A DNA stretch of 64,000 bases from Paludibacteraceae bacterium (lineage in GTDB: Bacteria; Bacteroidota; Bacteroidia; Bacteroidales; Paludibacteraceae). The stretch lies in assembly GCA_017464475.1 (NCBI GenBank), contig JAFTZQ010000018.1:62001-126000 (forward strand). Direction: 5' to 3'. Made by a program: the position numbers and the translations under genes. A model generated the notes under the pieces. That model was not told the origin of the DNA, ran no database searches, and saw nothing but the letters and a program-made list of their open reading frames with translations. Position 1 is the first letter of the stretch. Every line of letters begins with the position of its first letter. Shown here piece after piece: positions 16,880 to 26,100 of the stretch.

Positions 16880-18733
16880 ATGAAAAAGACAATCCTTTTT
16901 ACCGTAGCAGCATTTGCTATAATTGCTACGTTCTTGGTAGGCTGTGAAGGGCAGAGTGGTCTATCTACACCTTCAAATTTTAAGGCCTATCAAGAAGGGA
17001 ACACCATCGTTTTGTCATGGAACCAAGTTGGTGGTGCTTCTTATTATGAAATTAACAAAAACGGCTCTTATTGGCAGTCCACATCCGAAACGCGTATCGT
17101 GGACAAAAGCCCAAAAGAAGGAATTAATTCTTATGAGTTGATTGCTTCGAATGGAGATAAACAATCCAAACCGGCAAAAGCCTCTTGTGATTTCGAATCT
17201 TCTGGCTCTGGCGGCGGTGGTGGAGAACAAACAACCACAGAATTTTACATTAAGCACCCTTGGGGTAGTGGTTCTGATGCTTCTTGGTCATGGGAACCTA
17301 TGAAAAAGTCCGGTAATAGCTACACCTATACAGGACTCTGGGGCGGTGTTGGAGCTAACATCAATACATCCGCTGATGATTCTGGAGCAGAATGGTATCC
17401 GGCAAGTAGTATTTCGGGGGCTTCTTCTCTCTCTGTTGGTACTCAAGTTACTTTTACTTTTGTATCGACTAATGGAAACAAAGGAACACTGTCTGTCTCT
17501 ACTAGCACTGGTGGTGGAAGCGAAACGAGTTCTCTTCCTGCTCCGACAGGATTTAAAGTATCTCAGACATCCTCCTATATTCAACTATCATGGAATAGTG
17601 TCAGTGGAGCAGTTGGATATTATATTGCTAAAGCTACCGAAAATTCAGAATGGGAGTATTACAAAACTTCTTATACCTCAGTTCAGTTTGACGATGTTAC
17701 CGTTGGCACTACTTATATTTTTTCCGTTGCAGCGTATGACTCTGACGAAAACCCTGGCGAATGGTCAGAAGACAAATACATCACTTTCAATGGTTCATCT
17801 TCTGGTGGAGGCGGCGGAAGCACGACCTCTAAACCGGGCACTCCAACAGGTGTGACAGCAACAGCCGCTTCGTCATACATAGTAGTAACATGGAATTCCG
17901 TAAGCGGTGCGGAGAGTTATAACGTTTATCGTTCTACTTCGGCAAGTGGTACGTATACTTTTCAATCAAGTGTCACCACAACAAATTATACGGATTATAA
18001 TGTAGACGCTGGAACTACTTATTATTACAAGGTAGAAGCAGAAAATAGTGCAGGAAAAAGTTCGAAGAGCTCATATGCTTCCGCTAAAATTGCCACTTCA
18101 GGCGGCGGAGGTGGTGGAACCACAAATTATGAGCCATGTCCTCCTTCTGTGACATGCTCCGGTTCTTCATCTGTAACTATAAAATGGACAGCCTCAACTG
18201 GTTATGGATGTGGAACTCCGACTTCGTATGATGTAAAACGAACGAATTTGATCACAGGTCAGGCAGAGACATTGAAATCTGGCACTACTTCCACTTCATA
18301 TACTGATTCTCAACCTTTTCCAGGAAAAAATAAGTACGGAATAATTGCATCTAATAGTTATGGACAAAGTTCTGCAGGATACGGCATATCTTCCGAAGTA
18401 GGAATTAATGCACCCTCTATTAGAAACATGCTTGGAAGTTCAACTGACTTGCGATGCACATTTTATACTTTGAATGTCCCTGCGGACTGGGAGCCATACT
18501 ACACATTAGAGTTACATGTTTCCAGTTCATATAGCGGTCCATATTCTTTATTGTCTTCAAAATCATACGATGAGTTGGATTGTTTTGCGGGAGAATGTTT
18601 ATATGTTCACCCATGGGGCGTAAATATTTCAGGAAAAACATATTATTACAAAATGCGCTGGGTGTTTGATGCTCCGCATTCTGTTAATAGGGTAGAAGGA
18701 TCATTCTCGTCTATATATACGATAAAACATTAG
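16880..18733 (+). CDS. Lipoprotein with fibronectin type III repeats
   Basis: A 617-residue secreted lipoprotein. MKKTILFTVAAFAIIATFLV ends at a lipobox LVGC with the modified cysteine at 22. About four fibronectin type III-like domains follow, each with the LSWNxVSGAxxYxI pattern, separated by glycine-rich linkers (GSGGGGGE, SSGGGGGS, SGGGGGG). Between the first and second FN3 lies a Trp-rich beta domain starting FYIKHPWGSGSDASWSW (about 122-210). The start is the ATG at 16880; an open frame extends upstream to 16793 but precedes the signal peptide. The function is probably adhesion or binding at the cell surface. It lies inside the repeat-bounded accessory segment, downstream of the large hairpin. 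Confidence 0.85.
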   Translation: MKKTILFTVAAFAIIATFLVGCEGQSGLSTPSNFKAYQEGNTIVLSWNQVGGASYYEINKNGSYWQSTSETRIVDKSPKEGINSYELIASNGDKQSKPAKASCDFESSGSGGGGGEQTTTEFYIKHPWGSGSDASWSWEPMKKSGNSYTYTGLWGGVGANINTSADDSGAEWYPASSISGASSLSVGTQVTFTFVSTNGNKGTLSVSTSTGGGSETSSLPAPTGFKVSQTSSYIQLSWNSVSGAVGYYIAKATENSEWEYYKTSYTSVQFDDVTVGTTYIFSVAAYDSDENPGEWSEDKYITFNGSSSGGGGGSTTSKPGTPTGVTATAASSYIVVTWNSVSGAESYNVYRSTSASGTYTFQSSVTTTNYTDYNVDAGTTYYYKVEAENSAGKSSKSSYASAKIATSGGGGGGTTNYEPCPPSVTCSGSSSVTIKWTASTGYGCGTPTSYDVKRTNLITGQAETLKSGTTSTSYTDSQPFPGKNKYGIIASNSYGQSSAGYGISSEVGINAPSIRNMLGSSTDLRCTFYTLNVPADWEPYYTLELHVSSSYSGPYSLLSSKSYDELDCFAGECLYVHPWGVNISGKTYYYKMRWVFDAPHSVNRVEGSFSSIYTIKH

Positions 18734-18890
18734 TAATATTTAAGAAAAATACGATTGATATGCAAGCGGGCAGAAATGTCCGCTTGCTTTATGTATGAAT
18801 CTATACAACCGACCTTTTTTGCGTCATAAATGGAAGTGTCTTGAGAGTGGCTGATTGCAGCTACAATATGGTGAGGCGAACAATACGCCT

Positions 18891-19024
18891 AAATCTTAAT
18901 AATCGGAAACTTTTGAGGGGCGAAAAGAGGCGATTTTCGGGGTGCTATCGTCCCGTATGTGTCTCGTATGTCTCTCGTACGCGGCAAGTAAGCCTGCCGT
19001 GTCCGCCCGAATCTTAATAATCGG
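18891..19024. repeat. 134-bp composite repeat, copy 1
   Basis: It begins AAATCTTAATAATCGG and ends CCGAATCTTAATAATCGG. Its internal part contains GAGGGGCGAAAA and an 11-bp stretch CGTATGTGTCT CGTATGTCTCT CGTACGC (18954-18982). The same 134-nt unit is present in inverted orientation at 41177-41310 with high identity. Confidence 0.85.
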
Positions 19025-19077
19025 CAATAATTACGTCCGGATAAACTAACAACGCACTCTCATTCGGGAGTGCGTTG
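19007..19077. repeat. 71-nt direct repeat, right copy
   Basis: Partner of 13191-13261 in the same orientation, 64 of 71 matches by hand count. It includes the perfect 10-bp stem 19050-19059/19068-19077, which may terminate transcription between the convergent lipoprotein and ppdK genes. Confidence 0.85.
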
Positions 19078-19088
19078 TGTTATCCTGA

Positions 19089-19122
19089 TTCCCTCTCTTG
19101 AGGAGAGGGCAGGGGAGAGGTT
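19089..19122. repeat. G-rich palindromic repeat, copy 2
   Basis: CCCTCTCTTGAGGAGAGGG followed by CAGGGGAGAGG, ending at the ppdK stop codon. Same family as 3234-3273. Confidence 0.8.
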
Positions 19123-21852
19123 TTACGCTTCGTCCTCGACGGCGGCTTGAGCTGCTGCCAGACGTGCGATAGGAACGCGGAAGGGTGAGCAGGAGGCGTA
19201 GTTCATGCCGACACGGGCACAGAACTTAACGGACGAAGGCTCGCCGCCGTGCTCGCCGCAGATACCGGTACGGAGTCCCGGACGAACGGCACGACCTTTT
19301 TCTACCGCCATCTTGATCAACTGACCTACACCGTTCTGGTCGAGTACCTGGAACGGATCGACTTTCAGAATCTTCTTCTCCAAGTAAGCAGGGAGGAAGG
19401 AAGCGATGTCGTCGCGGCTGTAACCGAAGGTCATCTGGGTCAAGTCGTTGGTACCGAAGGAGAAGTACTGCGCCTCTGTAGCGATGCGGTCTGCAGTCAG
19501 GGCAGCACGCGGAATCTCAATCATCGTACCGATCTCGAACTCTACCTCTACGCCGTACTCAGCGAACACTTCCTTAGCCACGCGTTGGATGATCTCTTTC
19601 TGCTGTTTGAGCTCATAGAGAATACCGATCAGCGGCACCATGATCTCCGGCATCGGGTTCTTGCCCTCCTGCTTCAGTTCGCAAGCGGCGGAGAGGATAG
19701 CGCGGGTCTGCATAGCAGTGATCTCCGGGAAGGTGATACCCAGACGGCAACCGCGGTGACCGAGCATCGGGTTGTTCTCTGCGAGTTGAGCAACACGTGT
19801 CTGGATCTCCTCTACGGAAACGCCCATCTCTTTCGCCATCTGCTCTTGTCCCTTCAGATCATGCGGAACGAACTCGTGCAAAGGCGGATCGAGCAGACGG
19901 ATGTTCACAGGCAGTCCGTCCATAGCGTCCAAGATACCTTTGAAGTCTGCCTTTTGGTACGGCAGCAGTTTAGCCAGTGCTTTCTCGCGGCCCTCGCTGT
20001 CCTTGGCGAGAATCATCTCACGCATAGCGATGATCTTCTGGTCGTCGAAGAACATGTGCTCTGTACGTGTCAGACCGATACCCTTTGCGCCGAACTGACG
20101 AGCTACGCGAGCGTCGTGCGGAGTGTCGGCGTTGGTACGAACCTGAAGGTGTGTGTATTTGTCGCAGAGGTCCATGAGTGCCTTGAAGTCACCGCTGAGC
20201 TCAGCAGCCTTGGTCGGGATCTCACCTGCGTAAACCTGTCCGGTAGAACCGTTGAGAGAGATGTAATCACCCTCTTTGTAGGTCACGCCCTCAATCTTAA
20301 CCGTCTTAGCCTTGTAATCTACCTGGATAGCACCTGCGCCGGAAACGCAGCATTTACCCATTCCGCGGGCAACGACAGCTGCGTGGCTGGTCATACCGCC
20401 ACGCGCGGTAAGGATACCTTCTGCTGCACTCATACCTGCGAGGTCCTCCGGGCTGGTCTCGATACGAACCATGACTACCTTGTGACCATTCTGGTGCCAC
20501 TCTTGTGCGTCGTCAGCGTGGAAGACAATCTGTCCGCATGCAGCTCCCGGAGAAGCAGGCAGACCCTGGGTGATGACTTTCGCTTTCTTGAGCGCGTCCT
20601 TGTCGAAGACAGGGTGGAGCAGTTCGTCCAGTTTCTGCGGTTCGCAGCGGAGGATAGCCTCTTTCTCGCTGATGACACCCTCGCGCACGAGGTCCATAGC
20701 GATCTTCACCATAGCCGTTCCGGTACGCTTACCGTTACGGGTCTGGAGGAACCAGAGCTTGCCTTCCTGTACGGTGAACTCCATATCCTGCATGTCGCGG
20801 TAGTGGTCTTCCAGTTTCTGCTGGATCTCGTTGAGCTCGGCATAGAGCGCCGGCATAGCCTCTTCCATAGAAGGATACTTGCTTGCGCGCTCTTCCTCGC
20901 TGATACCTTGGAGAGCTGCCCAACGGCGACTGCCCTCGAGGGTAATCTGCTGCGGAGTACGGATACCTGCAACCACGTCCTCACCTTGTGCATTCACAAG
21001 GTACTCACCGTTGAAGAGGTTCTCGCCCGTAGCCGCGTCACGGCTGAAGCAAACACCGGTAGCGGAGGTCTCGCCCATGTTACCGAATACCATTGCCATA
21101 ACGGAAACAGCGGTTCCCCATTCGTCAGGAATGCCTTCCATCTTACGATAAAGGATCGCGCGCTCGTTCATCCAGCTGCGGAACACAGCGCAGATAGCAC
21201 CCCAGAGTTGCTCAATAGGATCATCCGGGAAGTCCTTGCCGGTCTGCTCTTTGATAGCCGTTTTGAAACGAGCTACAAGGAGCTTGAGTTCCTCTACATT
21301 CAGGTCTTTGTCGAGCTTAATATGACGAATCTCTTTTACCTCCTCGATGATCTTTTCGAACGGATCAATGTCGGTTTTGTTCACCGGCTTCATACCCAGC
21401 ACAACGTCACCGTACATCTGTACGAAACGGCGGTAGCTGTCATAAACGAAGTGCGGATTGTTGGTTTTTGCAACCATTCCCTCAGCTACGGTGTCGTTCA
21501 GACCAAGGTTGAGGATCGTATCCATCATACCCGGCATGGACGCGCGTGCACCCGAACGTACGGAAACGAGAAGCGGGTTCTTTGGATCGCCGAACTTGCA
21601 GTTCATCAACTCCTCAACGTGCTTAACAGCAGCCTCTACCTCGGCGGTCAGCTCCTCAACGATCTTCTCCTGACCCACTTGGTAGTACTCGTTACATACC
21701 TCGGTGGTGATTGTGAATCCGGGAGGAACAGGAACGCCCACGAGGTTCATCTCTGCGCAGTTAGCGCCTTTGCCGCCCAGCAGCTCACGCATTTGCGCAT
21801 TACCCTCGGCCTTACCGTTACCGAAGGTGTAAACTCTTTTCTTTTTTTCCAT
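19123..21852 (-). CDS. ppdK: Pyruvate phosphate dikinase
   Basis: Interconverts pyruvate, ATP and phosphate with PEP, AMP and pyrophosphate in central carbon metabolism. The 909-residue protein has all domains: an N-terminal ATP-grasp with GGKGANCAEM; the swivelling phosphohistidine domain with GGMTSHAAVVARGMGKC (catalytic His near 489); and the C-terminal PEP/pyruvate barrel with GCRLGITFPEITAMQTRAI and TGICGEHGGEP (catalytic Cys near 865). Pyrophosphate made here could be used by the membrane pyrophosphatase at 27331, a link I infer. The very long plus-strand open frame across it is a codon-bias shadow. Confidence 0.97.
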   Translation of the reverse strand: MEKKKRVYTFGNGKAEGNAQMRELLGGKGANCAEMNLVGVPVPPGFTITTEVCNEYYQVGQEKIVEELTAEVEAAVKHVEELMNCKFGDPKNPLLVSVRSGARASMPGMMDTILNLGLNDTVAEGMVAKTNNPHFVYDSYRRFVQMYGDVVLGMKPVNKTDIDPFEKIIEEVKEIRHIKLDKDLNVEELKLLVARFKTAIKEQTGKDFPDDPIEQLWGAICAVFRSWMNERAILYRKMEGIPDEWGTAVSVMAMVFGNMGETSATGVCFSRDAATGENLFNGEYLVNAQGEDVVAGIRTPQQITLEGSRRWAALQGISEEERASKYPSMEEAMPALYAELNEIQQKLEDHYRDMQDMEFTVQEGKLWFLQTRNGKRTGTAMVKIAMDLVREGVISEKEAILRCEPQKLDELLHPVFDKDALKKAKVITQGLPASPGAACGQIVFHADDAQEWHQNGHKVVMVRIETSPEDLAGMSAAEGILTARGGMTSHAAVVARGMGKCCVSGAGAIQVDYKAKTVKIEGVTYKEGDYISLNGSTGQVYAGEIPTKAAELSGDFKALMDLCDKYTHLQVRTNADTPHDARVARQFGAKGIGLTRTEHMFFDDQKIIAMREMILAKDSEGREKALAKLLPYQKADFKGILDAMDGLPVNIRLLDPPLHEFVPHDLKGQEQMAKEMGVSVEEIQTRVAQLAENNPMLGHRGCRLGITFPEITAMQTRAILSAACELKQEGKNPMPEIMVPLIGILYELKQQKEIIQRVAKEVFAEYGVEVEFEIGTMIEIPRAALTADRIATEAQYFSFGTNDLTQMTFGYSRDDIASFLPAYLEKKILKVDPFQVLDQNGVGQLIKMAVEKGRAVRPGLRTGICGEHGGEPSSVKFCARVGMNYASCSPFRVPIARLAAAQAAVEDEA

Positions 21853-21890
21853 GAGTGTAAAAATATTAATTGTTATATGTGTTTCTCAAG

Positions 21891-21909
21891 TGGAGTATAG
21901 CGGACTCGA
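21891..21909 (-). repeat. Duplicated 3' end of tRNA-Ala (att-like direct repeat)
   Basis: TGGAGTATAGCGGACTCGA is identical to 22028-22046, the acceptor/T-arm end of the adjacent tRNA gene. The copies are 137 bp apart in the same orientation. Tyrosine-recombinase elements leave exactly this kind of duplication, but no integrase or cargo gene is present in the 118 bp between them. Confidence 0.75.
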
Positions 21910-21911
21910 GA

Positions 21912-21994
21912 ATTGCGCCCTCGCAATAATCGTGCCCCTCCGGGGCAAAGACGATTGCGCCCTCGCAATAATCGTGCCCTTTGGGGCAAAGAAC
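21912..21994. repeat. Two tandem ~42-bp units, each with two small hairpins
   Basis: Units 21912-21953 and 21954-21994 read ATTGCGCCCTCGCAAT, then AATCGTGCCCC(T), then a GCCCC/GGGGC hairpin and CAAAGA. Within each unit ATTGCG pairs with CGCAAT and GCCC with GGGC. Confidence 0.8.
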
Positions 21995-22027
21995 CCGTAG
22001 CGGGAGAGCCGATATACGTAACTTTGG

Positions 22028-22101
22028 TGGAGTATAGCGGACTCGAACCGCTCACCTCAACACTGCCAGTGTTGCGCTCTAGCCAGATGAGCTAATACCC
22101 C
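22028..22101 (-). tRNA. tRNA-Ala (anticodon GGC)
   Basis: On the minus strand a full cloverleaf can be folded: acceptor GGGGTAT with ATACTCC, D-arm GCTC...GAGC, anticodon stem CAACA/TGTTG around CTGGCAG giving anticodon GGC, and T-arm AGCGG TTCGAGT CCGCT. The discriminator base is A; CCA is not encoded. It is 74 nt long. A promoter lies about 70 nt upstream. Confidence 0.93.
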
Positions 22102-22172
22102 GGAGCGTCCTTCCGACGGAACGGAAAGAGCGGCTTCCGCCTAGGATGGTTATACCAACTCCAAAATGCGGT

Positions 22173-22181
22173 GCAAAGGTA
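22173..22181 (-). promoter_or_regulatory. -7 element upstream of tRNA-Ala
   Basis: TACCTTTGC on the minus strand, with T-rich sequence upstream, about 70 nt before the mature tRNA 5' end. Confidence 0.5.
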
Positions 22182-22269
22182 CAAAAAAATAATGACATAC
22201 ACAAGAGTGTATGCTATTTTTTATGATTTTTATATAATAATTTACTGAACGACCGTCTTGTCTCTCTGT

Positions 22270-23178
22270 CTATTCGCTCAGGCAGTTGCATGCCATTTTG
22301 GCGTTCCTGTGTGCGTCGTACGGCGCAATCGCGTACGAAATCTTGATTCCCACGTCGAAAAGGGCGGCATCTTTCACTAATTTGCGTCCTTGTCGAGTCG
22401 CTTCCGCTACGGGTGTCAGAATCCGGTTCAATGGAAATCCATCTCGTGTGTCGGTCAGCATGATCAGGCTTTCCAGCTCGCTTGACGGCATCGTGATTTT
22501 GCTGAAACAGTAGTCAAAATAAGCGCCCACCATCACGTACGACCGATAATTATCCGCCCATGTGTTCACGGGAATAGCGTAATTCAGCTCCAATGCCAGC
22601 CACCATTGCACTTTCGGCAGACTCCATTTGCCGCTGTTCGACATCCGAAAATCCCGCTCAGCGGCTAGTGGATAAGACTTCTCCACGCGATTTTCGTACG
22701 CCTCATAATAAACCGCCAGCGAAGCGTGCTCTACTGTCTGTTTCCAACTGTTTGAGAGCGGAAAAACAGCCTTTGTTCCGGCGAGAAAAGTAAATCGCTT
22801 CTTGCTGAAAGCTAACTGAAGCGGCACACCCACGGACCAAATCTGTTGTCGCTCGTTCAGTCGCCCGATGGTGTATTCCACGGACATCTTGTCGCCCTCC
22901 ACATCAATCGTAGAGTAGTGGTCCTCGTAATTTGTTTTGCCAAATCCAGCGTTGTGGCAATCAAACATCGCGCCCGTGCGCACGCCTATCACGCGCGGAG
23001 ATAAATAGGTATAAAGGACTTGCAGACCGCCGTTGAAACCCATTTGCCGATCGACATAAACCGGCTGTGCGTCCCATCCGCTCAAGCCGCCGTGCAAGCC
23101 TGCTTCGAACAAATGCTCTGCAAAACCAGCCAGAGGCATCAGCAGCAGCAATATGACAAACGCCTTCCTTGTGCTCAT
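22270..23178 (-). CDS. Predicted outer-membrane beta-barrel protein
   Basis: A 302-residue exported protein with a signal peptide MSTRKAFVILLLLMPLAGFA. The mature part is rich in alternating aromatic/hydrophobic strands (VLYTYLSPRVIGVRTGAMF, WWLALELNYAIPV, YVMVGAYFDYCF), as in small Bacteroidales outer-membrane barrels. I cannot name the family. The start at 23178 is chosen because it gives a clean signal peptide and an ATGA overlap with the preceding T9SS gene. That overlap suggests translational coupling and a joint role, perhaps anchoring or assembling the surface protein. Confidence 0.75.
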   Translation of the reverse strand: MSTRKAFVILLLLMPLAGFAEHLFEAGLHGGLSGWDAQPVYVDRQMGFNGGLQVLYTYLSPRVIGVRTGAMFDCHNAGFGKTNYEDHYSTIDVEGDKMSVEYTIGRLNERQQIWSVGVPLQLAFSKKRFTFLAGTKAVFPLSNSWKQTVEHASLAVYYEAYENRVEKSYPLAAERDFRMSNSGKWSLPKVQWWLALELNYAIPVNTWADNYRSYVMVGAYFDYCFSKITMPSSELESLIMLTDTRDGFPLNRILTPVAEATRQGRKLVKDAALFDVGIKISYAIAPYDAHRNAKMACNCLSE

Positions 23179-26100
23179 TGCGTCACTCTCTTTTCGGTCC
23201 ACACTTCGTCCCCTCGCTCATACCGAATGAAATACATTCCGGCGGGCAAAACAGGCGTGTATCCGTCGCCCTGAATATCCTCTTCGTATAGCAGGATTCC
23301 GTTGCTGTTATAGACCCGTACATGGATCGGCTGCGATTCCGGCGTGTCCGAAATGTCCAATATATTCGACCACACATACAGCCCGTCGTTCAACCTTACG
23401 CGCAACTGGAAATGCCCGTGCAGCTCCTGCGTCTCCGAGTAATCGTCCTCTGTTCCGCCTTCGATCGCCACCGAATCTTTGTACCATTGGAACGAAACCG
23501 CCGTTTGCTCGGGGAAGAAATGCCTCAGAACTCTATTGTCCAGCAGCACAACCCAGTTGTATTTGTTCACGATAATAGGGTAGAGCCGCTCGCAATGGAA
23601 CGTGTCCAGATGCAGCGTATAGACCTCGCCGACGCAGCTCTCCCACTTGGCGTGAGCGATCTCCACTTCCTGCTCGCCGATGTCTTCAAACACCAGCATT
23701 CGGTCGCGCCACAGCCACACAAAAGGCATCAGCGTGTCGCAAACAGCCGTGTCAACACGGAAATTCAGTATATCCGGACAACAAACCTTCGTCTCCAGCG
23801 TCTTATGCACATACACACTGTCGTCGCCGTCTATGTCCTTCAGCGTGTCCACCTCGTCTCCGCTCGCGTTCCAAATATGCCCTCGCCACGCATAGCCGCT
23901 TGCCAGCAAGGTGTCGCATACAATCGTATCGAAATGTTGCTCCACCGCTGTCTCGCAATATTTGGTCTCCAATTTGAACGGTTCGCTTGTCTCGCGGCAG
24001 TTCGGCTTGTCTAAGTTGTCTGCTTCAGACACGCTCACCCGATACCAACCCTCGTGGCTCTTGTGTACAATCGGAATAGTATAGTTCTGCGTCGCGCCCT
24101 CCTGCACAATCGTCCAAGTCGCGCTATCCGTCGAAAACTCCCATCGGAACTCTGGGCTTGCCAGAGTCCCGTAGTTCTCATAAACGCCTCGGAATACATG
24201 CCGTTTCTTGCGACATGCAGGGCTGTTGCTTGTGATGCGAATAGGCTCTATACATAGCCGTACCTCTGTATTCTCAATTAAAAAACCGCCCATTCCACCG
24301 TTTTGGCGGATACTCCATTGAATGCCGTTCACGCCTTCCGGAACAGTAAAAGTAGTGCCCACTTGCAGCGAATCGGACGGTATATCGCCCGTGTCATATG
24401 CCCGCAATTCGTTGCCGCTCTCGCTGTCCGTGATGCGGATCATCAGTCGCGTTGGGGCATGCGGAGACGGCATGTTCACGATAAACGACAGGTCCGTTCC
24501 GGAACATAAATCCGCTATCTCGCCGCTCCAATTGGTCACCGTTCCGCCGACCTCGTCATGCTTCAGCAGCACGCCTTCCGGACATAGGATCGGCGGGCAC
24601 TCTTCGATCACATGCAGTTTGAACGGCTCGCTCAGCGAACGGCAATTTTCGCTGTCCAGACCGCCGACACCGGCTACTGCCACGCGGTACCAACCGCTGT
24701 GTTTCGGTTTCGCTTTCAGCTGCAGATTAGCCGTATTGCTGTTGTCCACATCTTCCCAATTCAAACTGTCCGTCGAGAATAACCACTTGAATTGCAGCGG
24801 CTTAACGAAAACGTCGTTGTTTTCGTAAACGGCGCGTAATGTCATTTTCGTGTCGATACAAACGCTGTCCGGAGCTGCAATCTCTACCGCCGGAGTGCAC
24901 AAACGGATCTCTATATCGTCCAGCGCAAAATCGTTTCCTGTCCAGCCGTCGTTATTATTGATAATACTCAACTCCGCTTCTTCCACACCTTCCGGAACCG
25001 TGAAATTCATACCCACCAGCTGCCATTCTGCGGAATTGCGCCAGTCGTTGGACGTGTTGTAGAAACGCCAATCGTGGCCGATCGTATCTGTGTTATGGCG
25101 TGCCAGAATACTTCCGTCGCGAGGATCTTTGATGATAAATGACAACTTGGGATAAGTGTATGAATATCGGTTTTGAATATACGACGCGCAGGTCGTCACG
25201 TTCGCTATATAGGCGGTAAAACTCAGCTTGCTGCCGGGGCATAATCCGTCCATTCGTTTCTTGAAGAACGCATCGCTTCCGCCTTTTCCGTCGATCTCTA
25301 ACAGATACCCGCGGTTGTAATCGTTCGGATAAGTATGGTCGTCCATGATATACCAGTGGGACCAGGTGTAACTCTCCGCATTCCGGTAGCCTGTTTTGGT
25401 CAGCAGGTACCGTCCGCTCCCCATGCCCCTGCAGCCGCTGCGACCATGGCAATGGGCGGTGTCATAGATCTGTTCATAACTGCTGCTCATGCCGTCCACC
25501 GGATCCGTTCCCGCCACAGGATCGCTCTCTTCATTCCCCCCGAAATCCTCTCGGAACAGCAGCACGCCGTCCATACATAGTTCATCTCCGCATTTCATGA
25601 GGCTTACATAAAACTCCTCGCTCTCGACACGCTCATTCGGATCGTCTATTTTCCCTTCTTCGGCTACATAAACCTTGTACCAGCCTGCGTTCTGTGCTTT
25701 AAACGCATCTATTCTTGGCTCGCGCACATTCCCACCGGCCATTTCTTGCCAGCCGTTTGGATTGTCCGGCGATCTGTACATCCATTTGTAGCTCAATTCG
25801 CCTTCGAATAAATGCGCGTTAACGATCTCTATTTCAAACGAATAGGGCGCGTCTTCGCACACGCTCTCGGGAGATACGATTTGCACTTTGGGCGTACATT
25901 GCCATATCTCGATGTCGTCCAGAGCAAAATCATTTCCGGTGCTGGAACCGCCCGCGTTGTTTCGAATACTCAATCGGGCGCTATGAACGCCTTCCGGCAC
26001 AACAAAATTCATGCCCTGCAACTGCCATTCCGCGCTCTCTTGCCATTTCTTTCGGGAGCTCCCGTCTATCGTCGATACACCCCAATCATGGCTGATCGTG

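Larger units (their letters stand above)
18734..19122. other. Repeat-filled gap between FN3 lipoprotein and ppdK
   Basis: No gene is seen. The gap holds a 134-bp composite repeat (18891-19024), the right copy of the 71-nt direct repeat (19007-19077) with its hairpin, and a G-rich palindromic repeat that ends directly at the ppdK stop codon. Confidence 0.8.
21853..22027. other. Gap between ppdK and tRNA-Ala with tRNA-end duplication
   Basis: The region between the ppdK start and the tRNA 3' end contains a 19-nt copy of the tRNA 3' end (21891-21909) and two tandem units of about 42 bp (21912-21994). There is no coding sequence. Confidence 0.8.

Noticed and set aside
19249..21900. 883-codon plus-strand open frame opposite ppdK
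   Set aside because: It is antisense to a complete, motif-rich pyruvate phosphate dikinase, and its translation (His/Leu/Arg-rich, no motifs) looks like a codon-bias shadow.
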